DNA of 64,000 bases from Lineus longissimus. Lineage: Eukaryota > Nemertea > Pilidiophora > Heteronemertea > Lineidae. The DNA lies in the NCBI RefSeq assembly GCF_910592395.1, contig NC_088310.1:16315501-16379500 (forward strand). The letters are read 5' to 3'. Position numbers and translations under genes: made by a program. Position 1 is the first letter of the stretch, and each line of letters begins with the position of its first letter. The notes under the pieces are model-generated. The model ran no database searches. It had not been told where the DNA came from and worked only from the letters and a program-made list of their open reading frames with translations. Shown in pieces: positions 1-51,796 of the stretch.

Positions 1-2660
1 CATTCAAATAAATACTTGAGCCCTCAGATGAAACTATGCTGTCAGAGATCAACTGCTCAGCACAAGGATCAAACACACCACAAGAGAGGTGGCCAGTGCA
101 GATGAATATCAGAACACAAAGGTCTGATCCATGGCACTACTAACAGCATTAACTGCACTTCTAAAGAAGAACGAATATCTGCACTACGTGCCTTCATCTC
201 TGCAGGAAGGAGCATGGGAATACTCAGCTTAGGATTTCAGCATTCCAATGCACAGCAATTTTATGATCTCATTTCAAAATACCACAGAAGAAAATGGCCA
301 GGAGCCATTGTGCTCACCAGTAGCACTTTAGAACAGAGATGCGTTGGTATTTTTTATTCTTCAGGTTTAGGATGTCTAAAGCGTAGTTAAAAGGTACGAC
401 TGTACAGTCTTTTCTGCTTCGACCTGACCTTCATATTCAAAGTAAAGGGCTATCCTTTACCGTGGACAATAGGCCCTGGATATGTTTTCTGCACTAATCT
501 TCTCCAATTAAATCACAGCAACAATGTTTTCGCAAAATGATCACAAGAAATGTAAAGATCATGATTTCTCAGAGAAAGTAGTGTAACAACTTCATCACCA
601 ACATTTATGTAGCCGATTTCCAATGTCAACAGGAGAAGTCAGTTTTGGAGGAGAACACTGAACATGAGAAGTTTTCTGTGCTAACCAAGCATGCCTGCTT
701 CTCATGCACTACTTTCAGTGGCTGGACATAAGTCTGACAATAGAACCAGGACAAATCCAATGTTTGATTATATTTTTATGTCTGGTATTCAACTAACACA
801 CCAGATTTATCAGCACAAGGGAAATGTGACATATTATATTGTGTGTTTTAGTTTGTAGCATAAAATGAACAAGTTAAAGAGATCCAGTGTGGCACAAGTC
901 TTTATTTAGACGAGCTGAACACGGTAAAAATAACTAAATTGGTGATTACTTCTGATGCAGCTCATTGGCTACATAATCAACTACCTGAGGGAAACTCGAA
1001 ACTGCTAACATTTATCAATGGAAGCTTAATATTCCCATCTTGGGTTTTATCCGGACAGTTTAAAATTCCCCATTTTATAAGCGTCTCGCAACAGGCTTCC
1101 TTTAACTTATTTTTCATGTCAAAAACGCATTTGAGGTAATGTGCATTTAGCTTTAGAGAAGGCCACAGATGATATGGAAAGATCTGCCAACAATAGTAAA
1201 CTGCAATATACATGTATTGTCTACAACTCCTCACATAAAATCATCCAATATTCAGAGCATAACAAAAGCAATGCGCCAGGTCATTGAAAACATAGAAGTT
1301 CCACGGCACTGGAAGGAAAAGCAAGAAGGGCTTCATCTAAGCTATGGAGAAGCAAGGAGCATGGTGCAGTAATCAAATGACTACATACTGACAAGAAATG
1401 TTCATAGCATGCTTCTTTTCTCTATGCAATAACATGACCACTGTTTACTATTAGTTGTGGAACAGTACTAACTGGAGTGTTGAGACCAATTGGAACTAAC
1501 CAAGTTATTTCACCATTGGGACTAACAAAGTTATTTCACCAAGTGTTCGTATCAGACTGCTGTTTGGCAAGTGAAGTGTAATACATTTTCTTTATTGCGA
1601 TTTAAGATGTGGTGCATGTACTAGCATTTTATTGTTAGTCTCCATCCAGGAAGATTTCATTTTCCTGGTGTCTGTCACTGGCAGAGTTGTGAAGAAGGCA
1701 TCATGTTTTCTCGCTTGCTTTTTCTGTTTATACATATTTTTGCAGGATCAGGTTTTGCTTCAACATAGACACTCATAGCATTCAGTGTTGCAGGAAAAGT
1801 ACACTGATTTTGGTATTTCATGAATGAAGGACAAAGCAGTAACATTCATTTTTATGCTCATGAAAGCACGACAGGAATACTCAAGCTAGTACAGCTGATA
1901 GAATTCATGCTCACATATTTTGGCTGATTATCTAAAGGTTTTTTCCTAGCCTCGGGAGTACGGGACATATGAACCTGATAGAAAGGATAAAATAACGTCA
2001 TGCAAAGGAAACAGATAAAACCAAGAATGTTGGGAGAAGTGAACTGTACCCGTAAATAAAATAATAGTTTTTAGGTGAAAAAGACAATAATTAGGAGCAG
2101 ATTCACTTGATGATCGAATGAAAGTTATAATTGTCAAGGAAACCAGAGGTATATTCATAGGACATAGGCAAATGAACCCCCAGTGAGAAAACAAAAATCC
2201 TTAGTTTTTTAGAACAAATTCCACCAATAACACCAGAAGATTATCAACACACGGTAAGTTTTACTGGTCTTAGCCCCAGTATGCAAAATGCAAAATAGGC
2301 CCAAGACAAATAATATCTGAACCTACTCAACTTTGTGCATTAATGAAATATAGAGTATAAAGTATAACTGCAGCTTCCAACATGTCCAAGCACATTCCAA
2401 CAAGTCCAAGCACAAAAAAAAAATCGCTCTGCGCTGTAATGATTAATCAAGCGGTATGCCGATGAAAAACGAGTTCCAACACCATTAGGAATGATTTCAA
2501 GCCCACCGCCAAATGTAACATGATGTACAATTTGTATGATGTCACCACAGGTCAGAGATTCAAGGTACCATGAAGACGTTCGCAGGAACATTTTAACATG
2601 TTTGACAAACTAACCTAACAGATTAGTGCTGCTTGTCACGCTACACAAGATGAGACATAC
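1..2660 (-). other. MARK intron 14, 5' part; nothing else seen
   Basis: The intron opens at 2660 with GTATGT and does not close inside the window. I searched the minus-strand translation for the rest of the MARK spacer and for a KA1 domain and found neither. The longer open stretches here (such as 2340-2591 and 1946-2194) have no protein-like composition or splice context. AT-rich unique-looking sequence. Confidence 0.6.
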
Positions 2661-44160
<41,500 letters not shown>

Positions 44161-45029
44161 CTTGGATTGTTAATGATTTTTTAGCAATATCACTCGTCCT
44201 ACCACAGTAACCACTTAACCATGAATGTGCTTGTTCCTTAGAATCCGAAATAATCGAAGCACAATACTCGTATTCCAAGAAATCCACCCGAAATAATCCA
44301 AAATGAATCGAGGAAAGTAGGGGCAGGGAAACGAAGGGATCGGTCTTGACAATTTTCCCAAGAATCACAGACGTGAAAAGAGGGCGTTTTCTGGCTTAAT
44401 TACCACCCCATAAGATTATTTCACGCTGGGGATCTCTACTCCAGAATCTGATCACCAAATGTGAGTAGACATTAAATCATTCCATGACGATCCATCCCAT
44501 CAAGAGCAGGAAAAAGACCGAAAACAGTCACTTGCAAAACAAAATGGCCGTCTTTTTCTCGTCTACACGCCAGCCGTGCGCAAAGACCGATAATTCGCGA
44601 CTCCGATTGGCTGAAAAGGTCCAAATGACGTCATTAGCAGGCCCCAGACCACATCAAAAAGCCCAAAAAGGACACCTTCTGCCCTCGAGCAACGAATCCA
44701 CGGTTTCAAAATCTCAACCACAGCTTCAGAAGGATCTAATGCAAGGTGCATTTACTGGAAATTGAACTTTAGAATGGATGTTTTGCACTGATCTGCAATT
44801 TTCCCAGGGAAGAAATTCGCCCTTGACCTTCACTTGCCCTTCTGACGTCTATTGGGCACTACTGGAACTGAAATTATTCGACATTATTCCCTCTTCCCCA
44901 TTCCTGATTTTTAGTTTGTCATAACAACACTAGATGGTAATACTTACATCAATGAGGACCATGACGGGGACACCTGCATGCCGCCAGAGCTTGAATGAAT
45001 TGGGTAGGATGGGAGTGCACATTTGTTTT
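44161..45029. other. MARK 5' region; promoter candidate only
   Basis: This contains the presumed MARK 5' untranslated region and the promoter motifs at 44541-44640. A 93-codon plus-strand open frame at 44484-44765 has no recognisable protein pattern. Nothing else is seen. Confidence 0.5.
44541..44640 (-). promoter_or_regulatory. Candidate MARK promoter elements
   Basis: About 380-480 nt upstream of the MARK ATG, within a short stretch, lie a perfect CRE palindrome TGACGTCA (44626-44633), an inverted CCAAT box (ATTGG at 44606-44610) and a YY1-like AAAATGGCCG (44541-44550). There is no TATA box. The grouping fits a housekeeping-type promoter, but the transcription start cannot be placed. Confidence 0.4.
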
Positions 45030-45090
45030 TTGGATGGCGTAGTGCTGCATGTCGGTACTGGGTTCGAATCATGCCAGTCAGAAGTGGTGT
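45030..45090 (+). repeat. tRNA-derived (SINE-like) fragment
   Basis: GGCGTAGTGCTGCATGTCGG precedes TACTGGGTTCGAATCATGCC. The GGTTCGAATC at 45061-45070 is a good polymerase III B box and the upstream GGCGTAGTGC resembles an A box. The phrase GTGTAGTGCTCC repeats just downstream. The acceptor stem does not close, so this is not a functional tRNA. A SINE relic is likely but not proven. Confidence 0.4.
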
Positions 45091-45620
45091 AGTGCTCCAA
45101 GGCCAAGGCCGTGGGTCATAATCTTGGTGTTTATGTTTTCGGTTTTGTCATTGTAGTGGTGTCGTCGAGAGGTGGAGTATATTGAAAACCACTTGTGCGG
45201 GGATGGTATTAAGGTAGGGTTTGATATAATCCCATTGGAATGATGTTGCGTATCTAGGCCGGGTATGTAGGCTGGGCAGTATTAAAGTTTGGGGGTTGGA
45301 ATGGTGTGAGACCTCGTGCTGTAGGTAGCTAGTTAATCTTGACTTTGATTATTTTTGTTCTGGTTTTGCTGCAGATATAGATATTGTTTGTTTGATTCTT
45401 GTATTGAAAACGTTCTGCAGGTAGGCCAAAGGTAGGTAGGCCTAGTATGATGTGTTCGAATTATTGTGAGATGCATGAGGCTTAGGTCTAACATGCCATC
45501 AGCTAAATGGAAAGAGAAGATGCAGGAGGAGAGTAAGGCAAGGGGAAATACATCCTGAACTTCAGGGTAACATCTGCACTAATTGAGGAGCAAGTTTTTT
45601 GGTAGGCGATATGCAATTAT

Positions 45621-45694
45621 GTCCCCATGGTGTAATTGGCAACACACTTGTCACACTGTGACTTGAGATCTGGGTTCAAATCCCAGTGGGGACC
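45621..45694 (+). tRNA. tRNA-like sequence, probably pseudo-tRNA or SINE head
   Basis: The 74-nt sequence folds as a tRNA in three arms: acceptor GTCCCCA/TGGGGAC (7 of 7 pairs), D arm GTGT/ACAC (4 of 4) and T arm CTGGG/CCCAG around TTCAAAT (5 of 5). The A box (TGGTGTAATTGG) and B box (GGTTCAAATCC) are good. The anticodon stem is poor, with only three pairs formed (GTC/GAC), and the base 5' of the presumed anticodon (ACT) is C rather than the usual T. The D arm resembles tRNA-Gln. A functional tRNA is unlikely. A pseudogene or tRNA-derived SINE head fits better. Confidence 0.5.
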
Positions 45695-45760
45695 AAGGCA
45701 TAGACAACTACTGAAAATTACGTTCAATGCGCTATAGGGTCTGAATCAACATCGCACGCA

Positions 45761-45870
45761 GCATCCTCCTTCTCCAAACACGTTCCCCTTTTTTTAATCG
45801 TCATTCGTGCCTAGCATCCTCCTTTTCCGAACACGTTCCCCTCTTTTTACCCAGCATCATTCTTCTCCAA
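45761..45870. repeat. Short direct repeats (GCATCCTCCTTCTCC)
   Basis: GCATCCTCCTTCTCCAAACA, then CGTTCCCCTTTTTTT, occurs at 45761 and again at 45814 with two changes. A third partial copy (GCATCATTCTTCTCC) lies at 45854. Confidence 0.7.
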
Positions 45871-45880
45871 TTTAAGCAAA

Positions 45881-45953
45881 AATTACAAGAAATTAAAAAT
45901 TCCACACCTCCTGCACTATATAGGAGGTGTGAAATTGTTAATTTCTTGTAATT
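45881..45953. repeat. 32-bp-arm hairpin
   Basis: The arms at 45881-45912 and 45922-45953 pair at 30 of 32 positions around a 9-nt loop (AATTACAAGAAATTAA at the outer end, CACACCTCCT at the inner end). It is the first of three hairpins within about 220 bp. Confidence 0.85.
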
Positions 45954-46003
45954 AGCACTTTTTGCCTCAAATCCAAGTGCTCCAATTATCAATATCAGTA
46001 TAG

Positions 46004-46035
46004 CCAGCGGTGTATGACCGGTCATACACTGCTGG
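46004..46035. repeat. Perfect-centre palindrome, 32 nt
   Basis: CCAGCGGTGTATGACC is followed directly by its inverse complement, with one G-T pair and no loop. Confidence 0.85.
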
Positions 46036-46064
46036 TAAGCTTATAGCTTTAGGTTAGACTTACC

Positions 46065-46098
46065 AGAGTCTTTCAAATAAATTTATTTGAAAGACTCT
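46065..46098. repeat. Perfect palindrome, 34 nt
   Basis: AGAGTCTTTCAAATAAA is followed directly by its exact inverse complement. With the preceding GGTAAG...CTTACC pair (46034-46064) it forms an extended foldback region. Confidence 0.85.
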
Positions 46099-46414
46099 TG
46101 GCCACATCGCTCCATCCCGTCGAAAGACATAATAGCAGTCTTTAATTAGTTAATTCATAATCGTCCAAGTTGATCTCCTGTCTGGCGTTGAACTTTTTGA
46201 CATGAAATTTTGAAATTGCAGTTTGTTCCAACACTTAACTTAAAAAACATTGAATGTGGCAAAACTCCTTATAATAATGTATCTACAATATAAAAGGCAC
46301 AGCCCTAATATTTATACAATTACATATTTATATGCCTCACACCAGCAGAACATCACATGATATAATTTACAGTGAACAATTTCATACACAGAATTGCAAC
46401 AGATTTCTCGTTTT

Positions 46415-46704
46415 AGGTCAATTGGGCTTCTAATTTTGATCCAACCTCGACTAATCTTGGAGTCCGCATTCCGTTATTTTTACGCCAAAGTTGAGCTGAG
46501 GGAATAATAAATGAATAAGTAACGGCTGTATATCGGCCATTTATGATAAGCGTTATAGTACATTTGGGCTGTCATTGTAAAATATAGTTGTTTTGCGACA
46601 CATGAGTGGCCGTTTGAGTCCAATCAGGCTTGTAGTTTTTGATCCAACCTCGGCTAAACTTGGTGTCCGCATTCGGTTCACTTTATCGCAAAAGTTGAGC
46701 TGAG
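46415..46704. repeat. Diverged direct repeat, about 87 bp twice, 204 bp apart
   Basis: GATCCAACCTCGACTAATCT, then TGGAGTCCGCATTC...CAAAGTTGAGCTGAG (46415-46500), recurs as GATCCAACCTCGGCTAAACT, then TGGTGTCCGCATTC...AAAAGTTGAGCTGAG (46616-46704). Origin unknown. Confidence 0.75.
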
Positions 46705-48223
46705 AGATAGAGCGTCTGAGTGTAGGTTAAACATCTCTCTTATGGAAAATCAAAGCAACATGAAATGGTTGATAAGAAATCCACGAGTCCATTACTTTAA
46801 AACCAAAAGTCATATCTTCAAAGTAGTCTGTAGTTAAATTTATGACTGCAGCAAAATGACTATAATTATAAGACATTCATCATGATTGCATATAGGTACG
46901 ACATGGTCTTTCTGAACGCTAAGCAGAAAAGAATAGAGACTCGACAAAACGTCCGGCGAAGACAGAATGTGTCAACGAGCACAACAACGTCATCGTCTGC
47001 TACCGGAGGAACAGCTCCTCAGATTTCGATGATATGTTTTATCCGTATAGGGTGGATTTAATGTGCTTATGAATTGCCGTATCTTGGAGGGAAGTTACAT
47101 CGTTTCCCCGTACGATGGCGCCAGGACTGGCAAGGGCCAGAAGCAGGTGGGACTAAAAACTGTTAACTTATCTCAACCCAATACCGCTCATCCTGGGGGT
47201 TACGGACCTGGGGGAACTAGCTCCGGGATCAGAGGAAAGAACTTCCACACGAGAATGGGATACGTACTCGGTTTATTTAAGATGCTTTACATCGTTTTAC
47301 TGTTGACGGGGTTACACTGGAACTCTCTCCTGTCAAGGGAGGGACAGTTTATATACAGGTACCAACCAATCAGGGTGCAGGGAATGGACCGTATTGCGCC
47401 ACTGCAGCAAATACGCCTCCAATTAGGAGGCCAGTAGCCTACTGCTGCAGTGCGCCGGGCAATGGAGCACCACTACCTGCACCTATCTTGGTCCTGCATA
47501 TAGTCCACCTGTCCATTAACAGGGCTACGTTGAAGTCCAAAATTCAAGCAAAATAGCAGTCAACTACTTCAACGGCGATTAAAAGCTTGCTTTGGTGTGG
47601 ATCCAGGTTACATTTTGAAAATGTTGATGGCTATTTGTAAATTATAAGTTCACCATTTATTATCATAATCTAACAAGAAATAGGAGGATTGGGGGTTGCC
47701 TGGAATGTGAACTTTAAGGGAAAATTATACTTAAAAACAATACGATTACAAAACGTTGTTTTCTGCTTCTGAACGTCCTGGGAAATATTATAAAGTAAAA
47801 TGTCGAAACGGTCTAGTCCTTCTTGTATTCGTGAAATTAATGTAATCAGCGTTTTCTCGTTCATATCCCGATACTGATGGAGATAGAGCAGGCTTTTGCC
47901 GGGGTACGTGACCAAATGCAAGAGATTCATGAGGCGAAAGTCAGGTTTGGTCTTAGGATAACATCTAACTGTACCCCGTGGTGAGAAAGGACCTCCTCCC
48001 AAATTTTCCACTGATGATCTAATTAAGTATCCCGACGAGAAGCACCATGAATCCACTCCACGCCTTATCGTACGTCAACCTCCCAGTTTTTCTGAGCATG
48101 ATTCTCTTGTATTTCTTCATCTAAAACACAAACAATACACATATAAACATGTCATGAATTTTTTATACTGTAGACGCTAGGTATTAACTTGTCATGCCAT
48201 CGACAACTGTTATGGTTCAAGTA
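46705..48223. other. Intergenic; only uncertain open frames
   Basis: The longest frames are 47063-47437 (plus, 124 codons with one hydrophobic stretch) and 47670-48056 (minus, 128 codons). Several frames look equally protein-like at 46900-47500, so I do not call a gene. No repeat was recognised. Confidence 0.4.
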
Positions 48224-48226
48224 CTG

Positions 48227-49918
48227 GGACCTGTTTCATAAAGCCTAATAAAGTGCCTTTAGCCCTAATGCTAGGATAAAGTCACTCCTTAAAGGAAGAA
48301 CGCGTTTCATAAACGTGCCTCTAAAATATCTAGGTTAATGTTACCATTAAGAGTGTTTCAGGTAGTGGTTTTATCCGGTCTTTATTTTATTCGGTTCCTT
48401 TAAACCCGAAGGTAGTCTAGAGTTCCTTTAGTCGCGAGGACTTCGTCCAGGGTAAGCGTGGAATCATGTTGCGCTTGATTCAGGAACGGAATAGGCGAAA
48501 TCTTCGACGAGAACGGGTATTCAGGGATCAATTCAATCCGCTAGATTCCATGAGAGATGATTTATTCATCAAGAGATATCGTTTCCCGAAGAACATATGT
48601 TTCGATTCTTGTCGTCAGCTGTCTGAGGAGTTGGAGCATCCTACTCAGAGAAATGACGCCCTCCCAGTATCAGTGCAAGTGTGTATAGCATTACGATATT
48701 TCGCAACCGGGCATGAACAATCTAGTATCGGTGATATTCACCATGTGAGCATTGCGACAACATCGAGGTGTATTGGCGCTGTGTCATCCGCGTTTGCAGC
48801 ACGCATTGACCAACACGTTCACTTCGAGAGGGACCTCCAGAAGGTCAAAACCAATTTTTTTGATAACACGGGTTTTCCAAGTGTAATTGGATCGATCGAT
48901 GGGGCCCCATTGTCGTATACGCAAGCCTCACATCAACGAAAACGTGTATTAATATCAATCGGAAAGGATACCACAGCATTAATGTCATGCTAGTTTGTGA
49001 TTGGGATATGATCATAAATAACTGTGTACATGGCACGTTTTCCAGGAGGGTCTCATGACGCCTTCGTTCTCCGCAGTTCAGCCCTTGGCCAGGCATTTGA
49101 AAACAATCCACCGAATGGTTGGATGTTGGGAGACTCGGGGTATCCTTGCAAGAGGTGGCTTCTGACACCTCTTGCCAATGCCTAAACCAGACAGGAAAGG
49201 GCACTCCAGCGGATGCAAATAAGAGCCAGATGCATCATAGAACGTTGCAACGGTCTCCTAAAGCAACGGTTCAGATGCCTCCGCTAGGAGATTCAATACA
49301 CACCACAAAAGGCAAGCATTATTATTCAGTCCTGCTGCCTGCTCCACAACATTGCTGTCCGGGATAGAATGCCCTTAGTGGAGGATTCAGATGACGATGA
49401 CGATGATGACGAGACCTCTGATAATGACGCAGGGGATGATGACTTTCCTCCTCGAGACATGGATGTGAACGGCAATCATATTCGCCAGCTTGCAATTGAG
49501 TTCTGAATAGAACTCCACTATCAAATACAGTATCAGTCCAACTGCGAGATCGCTGTCTCTTGGCCATGTTCCCGGCACAGAGTTAATGCATGGAAAGGAA
49601 GTTTCGTATGTCGAAAGGGCATTCATATAGTGCATAGGAACCAAAGACACTGAAATTGACACATTTTGCCACGGCCCGATCGTGTATTACGAATCTCAAC
49701 ACAACTGATAAATCACTCTGCGTTCGAGTTGTTGTTTTTTTCACCAATAAGGTACACCATACAATCATTTATTAATGGCAGGCCTGTTAAATTTAATGTA
49801 ATGGTAGAGTAAAAACGATTTATGAAACGCTTTTAATACGCAGCTTTAAATAGACGTTATATCCTTCCTTTATGGTACCTTGAAGGAAGCCTGTTAAAAA
49901 GTTTTATGAAACAGGTCC
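48227..49918 (+). mobile_element. PIF/Harbinger DNA transposon, inactive
   Basis: This 1692-bp element has TIRs GGACCTGTTTCATAAA (48227) and TTTATGAAACAGGTCC (ending 49918), flanked on both sides by CTG (48224-48226, 49919-49921), a 3-bp target duplication typical of PIF/Harbinger. The inner subterminal sequences are also partly inverse (CGTTTCATAAACG near 48303 against CGATTTATGAAACG near 49817). One DDE transposase gene lies inside but is broken. No separate Myb-like accessory gene is seen, so it either lost it or relied on another copy. Confidence 0.9.
48466..49506 (+). pseudogene. Harbinger transposase pseudogene (HARBI1-like, DDE)
   Basis: The first 175 codons (48466-48993) are open and include SVQVCIALRYFATGHEQSSI and FPSVIGSIDGAPL, the first catalytic Asp region. 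The match then continues in other frames: NRKGYHSINV (about 48955), [12 protein letters not shown] and LGDSGYPC (second Asp, about 49050-49145), and RCIIERCNGLLKQRFRCL (catalytic Glu, about 49230-49280). It ends in an Asp-rich C-terminal tail with a stop at 49506. At least two frameshifts and two in-frame stops separate these blocks, so no functional enzyme can be made. All three catalytic acids are still recognisable. Confidence 0.9.
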
Positions 49919-50046
49919 CTGGTATATACACGAAGACTAAGTGTCATACCGAAGACAGAGTTAGAATTCCGATGTTGTCTGAATAAGCGAACGTGAGGAA
50001 AAAGAAAAAGAAAGGAAGAATAGCCGAAGTAGAAAACAATATTTAC

Positions 50047-50203
50047 TTTTTCTTGAAACATGCGGCATCCAGTTGATAGAGAAATGGCTTGTTTCCCCCC
50101 TGAACAAGTTCCTTGCTTTTGATTCAGTTGACATGAAAATCTCATCGCCGTACTAGGGACGAGATTAAACGTGGTACAAGTCTTCAATGAAATGCACTGG
50201 ATA
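50047..50203 (-). CDS. Candidate PAN/apple-like domain exon
   Basis: The minus strand reads IQCISLKTCTTFNLVPSTAM, then RFSCQLNQKQG, GTCSGGKQ and STGCRMFQEK. The spacing C-x5-C-x2-FN-x(n)-C-x-L and a final GC-aromatic segment resemble PAN/apple domains of secreted or receptor proteins. A pyrimidine-rich acceptor (CTCCACTGCAG) and a plausible donor (AAA|GTAAAT) bracket it. No other exon of a host gene could be attached. It may be an exon of a minus-strand gene or a relic. The family call is by pattern only. Confidence 0.35.
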
Positions 50204-50666
50204 CTGCAGTGGAGACAAGACACGACAAGCGTAGTCCCGAGGTTGGGGTGAATGAGAACTTTATTGTGAATTAAATTATAGAACAAATAGCCTAAAAATA
50301 TATTTTCCATTTTAATCTCGAGCCTGCACACCGGAACCAATAAATCGCCCTTGGTTTTAGAATACTTGATCCTCGCATCACATACAACATTTTATATTCT
50401 GTACCATGCTTCTCAGTCCTCAAGCATTTGACGACAGATATCATGAAAAAAGTAATCCATTCATGAACTGACGGAGTCCAACTTCATTGTATTCTCCACA
50501 TCTTTGTTTAACTGATTATTCGTATAATAGTCGTTCCTCTGCGTAAAGATTTCATTTCTCAGAAACATCTTCTACACCAGTAACCATTGGTTACATTACC
50601 AATCAGTCTGTACCAAATCTTCCGACGGAAGTCACGAGCTCGACATATTCGGGAACGGCTTGATTC

Positions 50667-51035
50667 TCACTGCATACAGTTTTTGAGCTCACGAAGCCAT
50701 ACACTGCAGAGTAGTTTTCTCCCGCTCATGAAGTCCTTAGGCTTAGTCAGCAGTGGTAGGTGGAGGTGGTTGTAAGTCCCTTCCTGCTCAACGGAACCCG
50801 GCTCAGCGGGCAGCTTGAATTTTCTTGTCTTGTTTATCGACCACAGCATACTCGGCTGTAGCGGAAGTGAACATGACATCTGCACAGATTACTGGTGAAC
50901 TGTGTATTTCGAGTTTGCTGACCACAACGTATTCTGCGACAGTTGAAGCAGAATCGAGACGGATCCGTCCAACCTCCGGAGAAGGTCTCCTTCCAGGTGA
51001 TGGCGATTCTCCGCTTCCCATTGCTTCCCGCCAAA
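50667..51035 (-). pseudogene. Receptor-tail-like fragment with tyrosine motifs
   Basis: The minus strand, after a possible acceptor (CTGTACAG), encodes SPSPGRRPSPEVGRIRLDSA, then STVAEYVVVSK and SATAEYAVVDKQDKK, two similar Tyr-containing repeats. In the next frame it continues AEPGSVEQEGTYNHLHLPLL. Tyr motifs in tandem suggest the cytoplasmic tail of a receptor, and the frame change suggests decay. I recall comparable AVVDK and TYNHL tails from invertebrate receptors, unverified. It could equally be a chance frame. Confidence 0.3.
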
Positions 51036-51492
51036 CTGTACAGGTAGAATGAAATTACATGATACATGTATATACCCAGCCTCATAAAAGTACCAATTAA
51101 GGCTTCATAGTGTGTCGATAAAAAATATACACTTCAAAAAATGGCTGTGTTATATTCAATCTTGGACACTTCGTGAATTTGGTGTATACATAAAGATATC
51201 ATCTGACTAGCCAAATCTCAACTCCTCGCTTCCGCCGAATATCCCGCGCACTCGTTGCCTAATTTTCATGACCACTTTCCCTAGCGACAGGAGAAGCTGC
51301 CAGCTGGTATCGTTTACCACAGTCCATTTGTAAATGCTGTGCCCGCATCGTCTTTGGGGCTCTGGAGGGCAAACTACCTGTCGGATTTCTTTGAAGGAAG
51401 GTTTTATTGATTCTTGCCTCACAACCAAATAGGATATTATGGTTTTTAGCATTCTCAGTGCAAAAAATAGATATTCGTAGGGGGCCCCGGAT

Positions 51493-51787
51493 GCGGTTTT
51501 TTTACAGGTAGGTTCGTACCATTGTGTACATTGACAGCCAATCAGAGCTCAGTAACTTCGCCTGACGTCATCAAGTAAGAAACGCACGTGTTGTTAGTCA
51601 GTAAACAAGATCAGTGATGCACATTGACAAATGGTGCGAGTTCGAATCTCGGAAGGACCCAAAAAATTATGCACCTTTTGTTTTTATTGCTTTTTACTAT
51701 TTACTTAATTATTTTAATAATAAATTTCTCTTCGGAAATGTATACAATGTACACAATGGTACGAACCAACTGTAAAAAAAACCTCGC
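51493..51787. mobile_element. 295-bp MITE with exact 9-bp target duplication
   Basis: TIRs of about 40 bp start GCGGTTTTTTTACAGGTAGG on the left and end ACTGTAAAAAAAACCTCGC on the right, with GGTTCGTACCATTGTGTACA shared inward. GCCCCGGAT is present at both borders (51484-51492 and 51788-51796). A 9-bp duplication with TIRs fits a MULE-type MITE. The interior carries CGAGTTCGAATCTCGG (51637-51652), a tRNA T-arm/B-box look-alike. Confidence 0.8.
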
Positions 51788-51796
51788 GCCCCGGAT

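Noticed and set aside
1-2600. Search for remaining MARK spacer and KA1 exons
   Set aside because: No minus-strand segment matches KA1-type sequence; the apparent acceptor near 1303 (CTTTTCCTTCCAG) opens a short frame that does not resemble MARK.
44484-44765. 93-codon plus-strand frame opposite the MARK promoter region
   Set aside because: No domain or splice support; a divergent transcript is possible but not shown by sequence.
47063-47437. 124-codon plus-strand frame with a hydrophobic stretch (GYVLGLFKMLYIVLLLTG)
   Set aside because: Other frames of the same region look equally protein-like, there is no homology I recognise and no convincing splice context.
47670-48056. 128-codon minus-strand frame (RLMNLLHLVTYPGKSLLYLH)
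   Set aside because: Composition is plausible, but there is no motif, start or splice support; it could be a host exon, so worth an expression check only.
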